NCBI GenBank assembly: GCA_013115145.1
Contig: JAAPAO010000419.1
Span: forward strand, 1-31,504
Direction of reading: 5' to 3'
Source: Perkinsus chesapeaki
Taxonomy: Eukaryota; Perkinsozoa; Perkinsida; Perkinsidae
Length of the DNA: 31,504 nucleotides
The first letter of the stretch is position 1, and each line of letters opens with the position of its first letter. Positions 9,450 to 18,546 of this stretch are shown here, piece after piece. A model generated the notes under the pieces. It saw only the letters and a program-made list of their open reading frames with translations, ran no database searches and had not been told where the DNA came from. A program made the position numbers and the translations under genes.

Positions 9450-9878
9450 TATTGATAAAACAGACTGATAGTTTATATACCAAAGATTACATGAAACATA
9501 TAGGACTTCAAGTCAACCTATCTTGCATCTTGCACGGTTAACCTCAAGATCCTCGAGCACAAATCTTAGCCACAGCAACATTGCGCTGCGTTTCACTTCT
9601 TGTGTCCGTCTCCTTATATAGTCTTTACCCCTTCATATTTCCTTAAACCTCACAGTTCATTCTACTTCTCATCATCAACCATTCGAAGCTTTCAACAAAC
9701 ACACGACCCTTATCGGTCGTTACATCATTAATCCTTTGGAGGACGTACCTTTGTAGATAGCGCGCGCCATGATAATCGATTTAATATCCGCGAGGTTGAG
9801 GTGGTAAGATCAAAAGTAGGTCGGCTTCCGAGCATATTATCTCCTTTTAGGGTTGTTGTTGTTAATCGTTTGCTGATA
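9450..9878. promoter_or_regulatory. Divergent intergenic region between the 9449 (-) and 9879 (+) genes
   Basis: This is the only head-to-head gene pair in the left half of the window, so the 430 bp should hold both promoters. It contains the 24-nt hyphenated palindrome at 9527-9550, shared with two other loci. An acceptor-like ATCTCCTTTTAG ends at 9850, 28 nt before the ATG at 9879, a plausible trans-splice site. No TATA-type box stands out. Confidence 0.5.
9527..9550. promoter_or_regulatory. 24-nt hyphenated palindrome, copy 1
   Basis: The arms are ATCTTG and CAAGAT with 12 nt between them, and GTTAAC lies at the centre. It is preceded by GC. It lies 78-101 nt upstream of the minus-strand ATG at 9449. 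Closely related 24-nt copies lie at 19708-19731 and 30035-30058. Confidence 0.5.
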
Positions 9879-12692
9879 ATGAAGTTTGGGCAATATCTTC
9901 AGAACCATCGAGTGATAGCCTGGCGGCCTTACTACATGAATTATCACCGGCTTAAGGCGATTCTGAAAGATATAGTGAATAACAATACCGGCAACGAAAG
10001 ATTCCTGGAAGAGCTCAAGCTGGATATGGTCCGCGTTGAGGAGTTCTATAAGATGCAGGAAGCCGAAGTCGTTGAGGAGGCCCAGGCGGTGGACCCTGAA
10101 GATAAAGACCAGTTCTCGGCATTCGTCCAGAAAGTCCGCGACTTGGAGAATTTTGCGGAGCTGAACTCCGAAGGCCTCAGAAAAATAGCGAAAAAGTACG
10201 ACAAGTTGGTGATAAGGCCCGGCTTGTTGCATACCATTGAAGAAGGCGGTGGCAGCGGGGCGAGTCTGATGAGAGATATTCTCAAGGAGATTCAGCACTG
10301 CACATTCAGCCAGGCCTCGGATCGTTTGGCTGCCGTGTTGGACTATTCAACGTCGAATGAAAAGTCTCGTGGGATGCCATTGGACCTGGATAAGATAGCA
10401 GCGACACATAATAGAACAGCAAGTGTGAATGTAGGTGACTTTGTGGAACGATACGCAGCTGAAGAGGAGAAGCCTCGAGAGCACGAGACTAAGGTCAAGA
10501 CCGTCTTACACTACTTCAAAGCCATAGTGTTCTTCGCCATGGTCTTCGTCGGCTGCCTTGTATGTTGGCTCCTACGGGTCGGTGCGCCCCTTCTTGATGG
10601 TTGGTCCTACATATCGGTAGCGGTGACCTGCTCAGCTCTCGCGTTACTCGTTATGCATTATCCTGCTGATGCTGTTATGATGGGCTCGACTTTAGTTCTC
10701 ACTCTCACTGGTGTCCTCAATAACAAAGAGGCCTGGGATGGCTTCTCCAACGATGTCGTTCTATCTGTGGCAGTACTTCTCATCATTTCAGCTGCAGTTA
10801 AAAATACTGGTGTTGTCCAATACGTCTTTATCGATGGCGGTCTCCTCGGCCATCCTAAGAGCCTTCCTATGGCGATGCTCCGTCTCTTCGTCCCTGCTGT
10901 CTTGCTTAACATTTGCGTATCCAATACTGCTGTGATGGGAGTCCTCCTGCCCGTCGTCCAGAAATGGTCCAAAGACATCGGGCTTGACCAAGGCCTCTTG
11001 CTCATGCCTTTGTCGTATATCCTTCTTATCTCCGGTGTATTCGCCATATTTTCGACTTCGAGCAATCTCATCACCCAGGGTCTCCTCGTCGATGGTGACT
11101 TCGAGCCTTTCGAGAACTTCGCCATGGCCCCCATCATTCTTCCGGCAACGGTTGCAGCCTTCGTTTACATGGTCATCGCCGTCCCTATAGTTTTCAAGGA
11201 TCGGATGCCCAAAGCTCGAGCGCTGGCCAGCGCCAACGGTGCAGGCCACAGACTGCTGCCGACGCAGGAATCTGTGATGAGTTCAAAGAAGTTTGTCGTT
11301 TCAGCGCAGATCACCGGCTTGTCTCTGGATGGCAAAACTTTGGCGGATTCTGGTCTCTACGACTTACTGGACTCTCCAGATGACATTGTCGAAATTGAGC
11401 GTCTTGGCGAACGGGGGCGAGCGACGCCCGACTTTGTACTTCAGCCGTATGATGTTCTTCACATTTACTGCTCAGCTGACACGGTGTTGAAGCTCCACAA
11501 TGACGGACGTGTCGGTCTGCTTACTCGAGACTCAGGAGAACTGTCGACTGGGGGCAATTTCGGCGGTAAAGCCCAAAACACCGAGTTGTTCGAGGTTGTG
11601 TTGGACGGTCTATGTCCTCTTATTGGCCAGCCGATCGTCAACGCTGATACGCGGAAGCTCTACGGTGGTCAGATAGTGGCAATTCGGCCGCACGATTTAC
11701 AGCTTGTTCAGAAGGATAACAGACAGGTTGTTGTGTCGAAAAGGCGGATGAAGAATCTGACACCAAGTGCGCCGTCAGCCCACATTCGATCCAGGCCGAG
11801 TGCTCGGACCTTCTCGGAGTCGGAGATAGCCCCTATGGCTTTCGGCAGCGTTGGGGCATCAATTCCGGGACGGTCGGTCGCGTACACTCCACTGCCCGAG
11901 TCCGAAATGGAACCTGAACAAGAGTCAGTTGTTAGATTGCTCCAATCGGAAATGGACGAAAAGAGTTGGCGGCTTGCAGTGGGCGATGGACTCATCATCG
12001 AGGCACCTTCGGGATTTGCAGAGCAGTTTTCCGGCACTGGCCACTTCGCTGTGATCACGCGGCTGAAGTCAGCAGACACTAAGGAGGAGAAGTCCACAGC
12101 AGATGCTCGGAAATTGATGTGGATATCTGGTGCGATTGTCCTTGGTATGGTCCTTCTTGTGGCCACCAACACCTTGCCTCTACTTCAAGCTAGTATGACG
12201 GCATCATTTCTACTCGTAATATTTGACTGTCTTCCATTAACTAAGGCTATCGCTGCTGTTAACATTCGAACTGTGATGACCATTGTCGGTGCCTTTGGAG
12301 TTGGTAAGGCCATGGCCAAGACGCACGTGGCCAAGGTCCTGGCTCAAGCCCTGGTCGGGTTGATGTCTCCATTGGGGGCGATCGGCGTGCTTGGTGCCAT
12401 CTTTGCGGCTACCTGCTTACTTGGGGTAGTCTTCCACGCCACAGCGGTGGTGGTGCTGCTTTTCCCCGTTTGTGTCTCTGTGGCTCATCAAATGGGTATG
12501 CCGGTTCACCAGTGCCTCGGTCCCTTGATGGTCGGTGCTGGTTGCCAGTTCCTAAGTCCAATATCTTATCAAACTAACCTCATGGTTTATGCAGTGGCTG
12601 GATATGCCTTTGGTGACTTTGCTAAACTGGGCCTTGGTCTTACCATTGTAGTTGGGATAATAGCTGTCCCGTTGTGCAAGATATGTTTATAA
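9879..12692 (+). CDS. SPX-domain SLC13/DASS-family transporter, probably for phosphate
   Basis: The 937-residue single-exon protein starts at the ATG at 9879 (MKFGQYL), the typical SPX start; the frame is open upstream but has no earlier ATG. SPX spans about residues 1-200, with the basic helix YMNYHRLK and the signature NSEGLRKIAKKYDK expected to bind inositol pyrophosphates. Membrane helices follow from about 210. The first half has NTAVMGVLLP and SSNLITQG. The second half ends with GCQFLSPISYQTNLMVYAVAGY, close to the SLC13 signature. Between the halves (about 455-700) lie two stretches resembling TrkA-C regulatory domains. Fungal SPX-SLC13 proteins (Pho87/90/91) import phosphate and SPX senses phosphate status, so regulated phosphate transport is likely; sulfate is possible from the TrkA-C layout. 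It acts at the plasma membrane or an acidic vacuole. Confidence 0.88.
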   Translation: MKFGQYLQNHRVIAWRPYYMNYHRLKAILKDIVNNNTGNERFLEELKLDMVRVEEFYKMQEAEVVEEAQAVDPEDKDQFSAFVQKVRDLENFAELNSEGLRKIAKKYDKLVIRPGLLHTIEEGGGSGASLMRDILKEIQHCTFSQASDRLAAVLDYSTSNEKSRGMPLDLDKIAATHNRTASVNVGDFVERYAAEEEKPREHETKVKTVLHYFKAIVFFAMVFVGCLVCWLLRVGAPLLDGWSYISVAVTCSALALLVMHYPADAVMMGSTLVLTLTGVLNNKEAWDGFSNDVVLSVAVLLIISAAVKNTGVVQYVFIDGGLLGHPKSLPMAMLRLFVPAVLLNICVSNTAVMGVLLPVVQKWSKDIGLDQGLLLMPLSYILLISGVFAIFSTSSNLITQGLLVDGDFEPFENFAMAPIILPATVAAFVYMVIAVPIVFKDRMPKARALASANGAGHRLLPTQESVMSSKKFVVSAQITGLSLDGKTLADSGLYDLLDSPDDIVEIERLGERGRATPDFVLQPYDVLHIYCSADTVLKLHNDGRVGLLTRDSGELSTGGNFGGKAQNTELFEVVLDGLCPLIGQPIVNADTRKLYGGQIVAIRPHDLQLVQKDNRQVVVSKRRMKNLTPSAPSAHIRSRPSARTFSESEIAPMAFGSVGASIPGRSVAYTPLPESEMEPEQESVVRLLQSEMDEKSWRLAVGDGLIIEAPSGFAEQFSGTGHFAVITRLKSADTKEEKSTADARKLMWISGAIVLGMVLLVATNTLPLLQASMTASFLLVIFDCLPLTKAIAAVNIRTVMTIVGAFGVGKAMAKTHVAKVLAQALVGLMSPLGAIGVLGAIFAATCLLGVVFHATAVVVLLFPVCVSVAHQMGMPVHQCLGPLMVGAGCQFLSPISYQTNLMVYAVAGYAFGDFAKLGLGLTIVVGIIAVPLCKICL

Positions 12693-12741
12693 GGAAAGGA
12701 TGAAGCCAGTATTCTGCATTGTTTATTCCCCGAAAAGGAGT

Positions 12742-13060
12742 GAGTATCTTCAAAGATATTCTTCATAGTGCGAGAAGTATCTTTAAAGATGTTCTTCATA
12801 GTGCGAGAAGTATCTTCAAAGATATTCTTCATAGTGCGAGAAATATCTTTAAAGATATTCTTCATAGTGCGAGGAGTATCTTTTAAGATATTCTTCATAG
12901 TGCGAGAAGTATCTTTTAAGATATTCTTCATAGTGCGAGAAGTATCTCTTAAGATATTCTTCATAGTGCGAGAAGTATCTTTAAAGATAATCTTCATAGT
13001 GCGAGAAGTATCTTTAAAGATATTCTTCATAGTGCGAGAAGTATCTTTTAAGATATTCTT
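12742..13060 (+). repeat. 33-bp tandem array, nine full units and one partial, each with a palindromic core
   Basis: Full units start at 12742, 12775, 12808, 12841, 12874, 12907, 12940, 12973 and 13006; a partial tenth starts at 13039. Each joins a conserved CTTCATAGTGCGAG to a palindromic core, typically ATCTTTAAAGAT. Variation is concentrated at the core centre (TTTAAA, TTCAAA, TTTTAA, TCTTAA), while the outer arms ATCT and AGAT stay intact. The array begins 50 bp after the SPX-SLC13 stop. Because 33 is a multiple of 3, frames stay open on both strands; on the minus strand an 11-residue repeat (KDTSRTMKNIF) results, which I regard as incidental. Confidence 0.95.
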
Positions 13061-13062
13061 CT

Positions 13063-13275
13063 TGATCTGATATAACTGTTGTTGAGGAATGTCATATTTG
13101 ATGGTGTCTATCATATGTAAACTTGTTTATCGACTTGGGTAATACTCCTGTTGTATAATATCAACCTAATCGCCGCTACTTCACCATTGTCACTCTCGTC
13201 GCGTTGTTGTGTATTATCATTCAATCGACTGTTTCATTCTTTATCATTTATGTTGGATGAAGTGTGGCAATAAAA
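13063..13275. other. Short intergenic stretch before the ERD2-like gene
   Basis: About 210 bp of AT-rich sequence lies between the tandem array and the 5' leader intron of the next gene. It should hold the promoter of the ERD2-like gene. No specific element is recognised. Confidence 0.4.
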
Positions 13276-13354
13276 GTAAGGTAGGAGGGATGGAACCGGG
13301 GACCTTTTGGATGGGAGGAGGAAGGCCTAACGGTTTGACTATTGTGGTCGGCAG
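13276..13354 (+). repeat. 5' leader intron of the ERD2-like gene containing an antisense tRNA-like element
   Basis: On the plus strand the segment runs from GTAAGG (13276) to GGCAG (13354), 26 nt before the ATG at 13381, so it reads as a 79-nt leader intron. On the minus strand it carries an A box TAGTCAAACCG (13341-13331) and a B box GGTTCCATCCC (13297-13287). Their starts are 44 nt apart, the spacing of tRNA positions 8 and 52. Just before the B box comes AAAAGGTCCCC, as in the intron at 16971. The acceptor stem does not pair, so it is not a functional tRNA. Confidence 0.6.
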
Positions 13355-13380
13355 TCTTACTGTTTATCTTTTCTCGGCTT

Positions 13381-15547
13381 ATGGAGGACGTATTTCTCTT
13401 CGAGCTTGGATACGGCATACAACTGGCGGCTTCGCTGTTGCTGTTGTATAGAATAGCAACAATGAAGAATATATACGGATTGTCGATCGATACACAAGTT
13501 TGCTTCCTGATGGGTAAGCTGGAAAGATATTTTAGAGGTTGACTTTGTACCCTCCTCATGGAACGAGGAAATTGCCCTCCTTGTCGAGTGTGGCGGTGCT
13601 AACACTTTCTCGCATAGCCATTCTAAATAAAAGGCATGAAACGGTTGATCGATTTAGTATTCTCACTGGCGGCACGAAGTTGACGTGAAAATAATGCGAA
13701 AGCGGAAGTCTGTGTTTGAGTATAGACGGGGCGGACACGGCAAGGCGCCTTGGGAACATTCAGGCGTGGGAAAGCTTAAAATAGGGCTTCCGGAACTCCG
13801 CGGAATCTATCCAATATTAAGTGGGGGAAGGCGAGGAGATCGGGCGGATGAAAGCTTCTCTCTCCGAGAACGTAGGTGCCCATACGCATCCAATCCAACT
13901 CTTGTATAATAGAAGGATAAGTTAATAATTAATATTCTATGAACCTAACTTCGGGTTAGGGTCGTCTAGGTAGTAGAATGCTGTGATGGTGGAGTAGGTT
14001 GTATATGTTAGTTATCAATGATTATGTCATTTAACTTTATAGTGCTGCTGCTGAGTAATGAGGTATCATTACTCCATATGAGTGTGATTACTATATTTAC
14101 AGTAGTATATTGTACTATTAAGCTTATCCATATTGCTGGGTCCGATGAAATGGTAGTGTTAACAGGTACGTTGTCCCGGTTTGTGTGGATGATGGATACT
14201 CGTTTGGTGGAGACATGGTTTTCATATTTCGAGCTGTGGCTCAATTTAGCAGTTCAGATGGCATTGTGTTACTATTGCTACATGTAATATAAGGAAGGTG
14301 GAGCATGTATCTTTCTCAAACAATTCCGCCGCTCGACCTTCGCACTATAAAGAAGGCGTTTCCTATAGAGTGCGGTGAGGGAATCTTGGAGGTCAACGGA
14401 TGCAACCGGATGACAGATGGATGCGGTTGCCGTGAGAGGATATTCCATTGCCATGTGCGCCGGTGCTATTAAAGTGGAAAATATTGTATTCGCAGAAGGA
14501 TATGTTTTGTGGTTCTTTTTTCTCAACGAGGAATGCATTCCTCGATTCTGAGTAAATCTCTGATGGGACTTCGCAATTTCAGAGGCGGAGATGGTTGATA
14601 TGATTGCACTGTACGTTGGCCAACACGAAAAAATTGCTCATTAGTGTGTAGCGCAGAGGGGTGATCATTTCAACTTTCCGTTGGGGGCCTCGTTGTTGAA
14701 CATACCGTAGAGATCGATGGAACCTCCCTATGTATTTTCAAGCATGAGCTTCGGACATCCACCCATGTTCGAATAGTGTTAGTTATTTAGTTACTGGTAT
14801 ACGACAACAATGCATGCCCCACGTTACCTTCGTGCCCCGGTATTAGCAGCAGTTGCATTGTTATTGGCTTTCCTATTCCATCCGGGATATGAATGGTTAT
14901 CTGGCCAGGTAATACATTGTTTACGTCATTCCGTCCCTTGCTGCACTCTACAGTGTATGTAGCCAACGAATTGATGTCTATCTTGACCGCTATCGGTAAA
15001 TTGATGTGAACCCTATCCGTAAATTGATATCTTTCTTCTTCAAAGGTAGGCTTCGAAAAGGTATAGTAATCTTAGAGAGTCTTTCTACTCTCCGCGGTAG
15101 ATGATATCGCGAACTGCGGTGGATGTAATTGACGTGATCTACATTATATCATATTTGTCGTCTTTCTTCGACTGTAGCTTTTATCAGGTATTAGTAGCTT
15201 TTACCATGTACATAGAGGCAATGGGACTTTTACCTCAACTTTGGTTAATGAGGAAAATGATGGATGTAATAATATTCAATAACCATTCTCGTCAACTACC
15301 CTGCTGTTCCAGATCGAGCCGATCACGTCTCATTACGTGGGGTTGTTGGTGATATCTCGGGCGGTCCGAATGGTCTTTTGGGGAGTGCTTTACATGCAAG
15401 TGAGTCATCGAAAGGTCCCTAGTTCGATTCCTGGTCACGGTGTTTCTCTGCCAGGGAGAGCATTTCTTGTGTTTGTTTTTGGCGGATCTCTTCCATACTT
15501 TATTTTGCGCCGATTACCTCTACTTGTGGTGCAAGAAATTGAGGTAG
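13381..15547 (+). CDS. ERD2-like ER lumen protein retaining receptor (KDEL receptor family), six exons
   Basis: Exons are 13381-13513, 14166-14283, 14791-14908, 15188-15265, 15313-15399 and 15455-15547, all GT-AG and in phase. They give 208 residues, the usual ERD2 length (about 212). Family landmarks appear in order: SLLLLYRI then IYGLS (matching KSCxGIS), an Arg in LSRF (matching RYLDLF), FTMYIEAMGLLPQLWLM (matching YLEAxAILPQL), ITSHYV (T-x-HY), an Arg in ISRAV (matching YRxLY), and LFCADYLYLW (matching LYxDFFY). Seven hydrophobic segments are expected. ERD2 cycles between Golgi and ER, returning proteins with xDEL tails. Introns 1 and 2 are unusually long here (652 and 507 nt), intron 3 is 279 nt, intron 4 is 47 nt, and intron 5 (55 nt) is tRNA-like. 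The next gene encodes a protein ending SDEL. Confidence 0.85.
15400..15454 (+). repeat. tRNA-like sequence filling intron 5 of the ERD2-like gene
   Basis: This is a 55-nt intron, GTGAGT...GCCAG, fixed by the ERD2 reading frame on both sides (VLYMQ before, GEHFLC after). Inside it AAAGGTCCC (15412-15420) is followed by the B box AGTTCGATTCC (15421-15431) and TGG, the 3' half of a tRNA (variable loop and T arm). The T stem is only partly paired. The intron at 16971-17019 shares most of this core. Confidence 0.8.
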
Positions 15548-15678
15548 TGTTACGGGTGGGTTCAAGTTGACCTAAAGATTCCTTCAGGACCGGAGGTCGT
15601 CTTGTCTATGCTCTCTAGGCTGGGGGTGGTTGAACGATCGAGAAAGGGCCTCACCGCAGCTGTCATATAAGTGCCATA

Positions 15679-15758
15679 GTTTCTTCAGTCGAACGAGGCT
15701 ATGTGTTATTATTTCATTCAATAGGTCGCAGGTTCAATTCCGCGTGACTTCATTTCAG
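15679..15758 (+). repeat. tRNA-like sequence directly upstream of the JmjC gene start
   Basis: An A-box-like CAGTCGAACGA is followed by ATAGGTCGCA and the B box GGTTCAATTCC (15731-15741), about 45 nt from the A-box start, the tRNA spacing. It ends in an acceptor, CTTCATTTCAG (15758), 5 nt before the ATG at 15764. The segment is therefore a leader intron or the outron removed by trans-splicing. Confidence 0.6.
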
Positions 15759-15763
15759 TTTTT

Positions 15764-18546
15764 ATGATCATTTTTCTATTTCTACTAGCATCAGCGGCAG
15801 TTGGCTCCCGGGAGGGTGAAATCCTGGGTGAACTACAGTACAACACTGGCGGCCTTGGTAGTACTTGGATGGTCGTCTTATAGTCAGTTGGGGTAGTGGT
15901 ACCTTTCCTTTGACTCCGTTCGCTGGCGATATATGGTTGTGGTTTATCTCCACTGGTGATTCAGTTGTTCAATGCAACATATCTTGTGTATTCAGTGTGT
16001 ATTGTTATATGTTTAAAGCTTGTCACCCCACAAGTTTCAGAACAGAACTCTCAAAATTGGCTGAGAAATAAAATTTGCCTAAGGAAAAAGCACGCTCCTT
16101 AATGACCGTATGGCGAGTAAGATTAAGATCAAATATCTCCGTTCTATTAATCTCAATCAACACTTACATTTGAACTGATTTTATTAGTTCCAATAAACTG
16201 CACATTTTCAGATCTACTTGTAGTGATTTTTCGGATCTAGGTAGAGTACATTACTACAACTCGGAGGATTCACTAACATCGCAGACGTTCGCTGATCATA
16301 TAAATAAAGGTCGGATTGAATGCCAAGGGCCTCCTTGATAGGATGTCATCCAGGCGATGTCGTAGTAGTTCGCGGGGTAGCGAGCAGTTGGCCGATAACT
16401 GGTAGCAGCTGCGAAGACTTTTGTACTAATGAAGAGCTGGATGGTATACAAATAGAAAGGCTGTATGGGGAGGAGGATGGCACGTGAGACAGAAACCGGT
16501 GAATATCTTTGCAGTACGTCACCGTAGTAGTAATGGACGATGCGCTCGAGTATAGTGGGCTACTCGATTAGAACTGAGTACTCAAGCACGTTAAAGTGAT
16601 TGAGATGCCTAATATTGCTACTCGAATGCGATATCATATTATCGAGTTAGATGGCAACGTTCTGCCGCTGGCTCTGTGATACCCCTGTTGTGGAACTAAG
16701 CTGCTGGTGAAAACTGATACACATTTGGTGAAATGATGCGTTCATTGATGACCTTCATCTTTACTTTTCAACGTCGTTCGAAGTAATGACTAATTTACTT
16801 CTGCCTCTTCCGCGACTAAAGTGTTTTCGAACCGAGTGGAGGGGAACTGGTTAATGTGGTAATCTAGATAGGAATTAGCATGTCCCGGGCGGTAGGTTCG
16901 TGCCGATCTACAGTGACGAGTGCTGGGACAAGCCGAATGCTACAGTGGCAGGCGGGCAGACTTCTCCTCGGTAATCAAAAGGTCCCGGGATCGATTCCTG
17001 GCTGGGATGTTTTGGGCAGCTATTGGGCGGTACGAGACACTTTGGAAGGACATCCGAGAGCACGTCAGTGGATTGTTGATTCAACAAGACTGCCGAAATT
17101 CATGGCCAGTCGGGGGAACGAGAAGCTGTTTGAATGTAGCACGCTCAACCTCCGTGGCGAATTATCGTCGATGTTAGTGGGGAGCGAGATTTGGTTCACC
17201 CCCGAGGGATCGGGAGCCAAAGCCCACGCGGATTCCCATGCACAGGCGACGGCAGCGGTGAGGCTCGGTTGATCGAGACGGCATTGGAGCTGGTGGTGAG
17301 GCAGTTTCAATTGTCTGGAAAAAGAACGTGGAAGCTGGCTGAGATGCCAATGTTCCCCCATCCAACATTGCGAGCACACCTATACGACTCGACGCCATTC
17401 CGGTGGACGCCGGAGCTTGAGATTACACTAGGGCAAGGAGATGGCATTTTCATTCCGCCAGGTATGACCGGAAAACTGAAATCTACAGTCGAAAGCCCTT
17501 TCTCAATTACAATACTTGTATAAGTAGATGCTGATTAGGTATAATCCACGAGACAGGTCGAAGCCCTGATGCTTTGGTGGGTTGTGTGGCATCGCTGACG
17601 GTCCAGTTTGACAATCCAATGCCATGGGGATATTATAGACGTAGAATGGCAGCTATTAGGAAGGCAGGCGACGGTCGAAATATGTGGAGACTTATGGTGG
17701 ATCTGGTGAGGTCGGTGGTGGTGGTACGCAATCAGTGTGTAGTGTTTTAGGCATCGGGAGGGCAGTTGGCACCATCGATGAAGAACTTTCCCTTCATAGC
17801 GTCGTCCGGGTAAAATAGTCTAATGGTATTATTGGTGTTCATCAAGCCTAAGGTCGTGGGTTCGATCCATGCAGATGTCTTTTTAGAGTCTTCTACAACG
17901 TCACAGTTCCCTCAAACTTCGCCAAGCAACTTCCTGCTCTCCTAGCCACCGGCCCTGGACCATTCACCACTGCTTGGACCAAAGACTCCATCGCATTCGG
18001 CGTCGACCCGTATAGTCTATTCCACGACAGAGGTAGCCGAAATCTCCACCGTCCTGCCGGCCACGTCGAAATATGTGCAAGGGCTCCTTTACGTGTGTTG
18101 CTGAGAAAAGGGAATCCGGGGGAATGTGACACGCCCGTTTTGTGAGCATGTCTTAATATTGAAGAATGTATTCTGTGACGGGCGCGAATTCGGAGGGGCT
18201 CTCATCGAGGGCTTCGTATATTCTGGTATGTAGATGGTGACGGGGTGGTGACACGTGAAGAGATCGAAGAGACCTTCTTGGAGTGGCATGCTATGGAGAT
18301 GGATGTTTTAATTGAAACACCGCCAGTGGCCAGATCGTTGCATTATTTCCCTCGGTGAGTTTATCAACCAGTTCTTGCGACGACCAGGTCACCGAAAAGT
18401 GATTCTCGGGGATTGAAAAGAAGTGTTGTTTGGAAAATGCTCTTGACTCTCCTAATATTAAGATACCCTCTCACCGATAGAATAGACGAGTTCGAGGCTG
18501 AGATGTTTAATAACTATCTGAAGAGAAAGCGAAGCGATGAGCTTTG
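15764..18546 (+). CDS. Secreted or ER-resident JmjC/cupin-like protein with C-terminal SDEL, multi-exon
   Basis: Exon 1 (15764-15857) encodes a signal peptide (MIIFLFLLASAAVG). The middle (15858-16895) is only partly resolved; a clear exon lies near 16411-16480 (EELDGIQIERLYGEEDG). Supported exons follow: 16896-16970, 17020-17257, 17305-17517, 17607-17705, 17751-17809, 17887-18141, 18196-18354 and 18388-18546. The core reads SEIWFTPEGSGAKAHADSHA, FQLSGKRTWKL and LGQGDGIFIPPG. This matches the JmjC/cupin pattern GSG...H-x-D...Q-x-x-G-x-K-x-W and GD-x-x-x-IPPG, with His and Asp as likely Fe ligands. Members are 2-oxoglutarate oxygenases, often hydroxylases. A degenerate EF-hand (VDGDGVVTREE, position 1 not Asp) and a tail ending KRSDEL follow. 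The SDEL tail predicts ER retention. The last two exons could belong to a separate gene. Confidence 0.65.
16971..17019 (+). repeat. tRNA-like T arm inside a 49-nt intron of the JmjC gene
   Basis: The intron GTAATC...GGGCAG is fixed by the frames around it (QTSPR before, YWAVRDTLE after). It contains AAAAGGTCCCGGGATCGATT followed by CCTGG: a variable-loop end, a T stem with 4 Watson-Crick pairs plus a G-T, and a TCGATT loop. A GTTTT run follows before the acceptor. This is the best-paired T arm in the window. Confidence 0.8.
17810..17886 (+). repeat. Full-length tRNA-like body filling a 77-nt intron of the JmjC gene
   Basis: The intron GTAAAAT...CTTTTTAG joins KNFPFIASSG to VFYNVTV in phase. 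It holds an A box TAGTCTAATGG (17816-17826), TTCAT in the anticodon-loop region, AAGGTCGTG, and a B box GGTTCGATCC (17859-17868). A T5 run overlaps the acceptor. The A-to-B spacing is 43 nt, as in a tRNA. The region around TTCAT and AAGGTCGTG resembles an elongator tRNA-Met, but the acceptor stem does not pair. Confidence 0.8.

Noticed and set aside
12742-13060. CRISPR array
   Set aside because: Units are contiguous 33-bp copies without unique spacers, and the genome is eukaryotic.
12587-13114. Minus-strand ORF with an 11-residue repeat (KDTSRTMKNIF) crossing the 33-bp array into the SPX-SLC13 3' end
   Set aside because: The unit length is a multiple of 3, so long frames arise on both strands automatically. 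The frame overlaps a well-supported gene in antisense and has no splice or domain support.
14018-14287. Separate small membrane protein from the ATG at 14018
   Set aside because: Its second half is exon 2 of the ERD2-like gene (14166-14283); the first half lies in intron 1, and the family alignment needs only the exon.
14284-14790. Minus-strand ORF at 14278-14538 as a nested gene
   Set aside because: It lies almost wholly in intron 2 of the ERD2-like gene, with no domain or splice support. A GCAACCG/CGGTTGC hairpin there explains part of the pattern.
16880-17272. Continuous 130-residue ORF across 16880-17272
   Set aside because: It reads through the 49-nt tRNA-like intron at 16971-17019 and past the donor at 17258. 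The spliced version gives a JmjC-like protein, the unspliced one does not.
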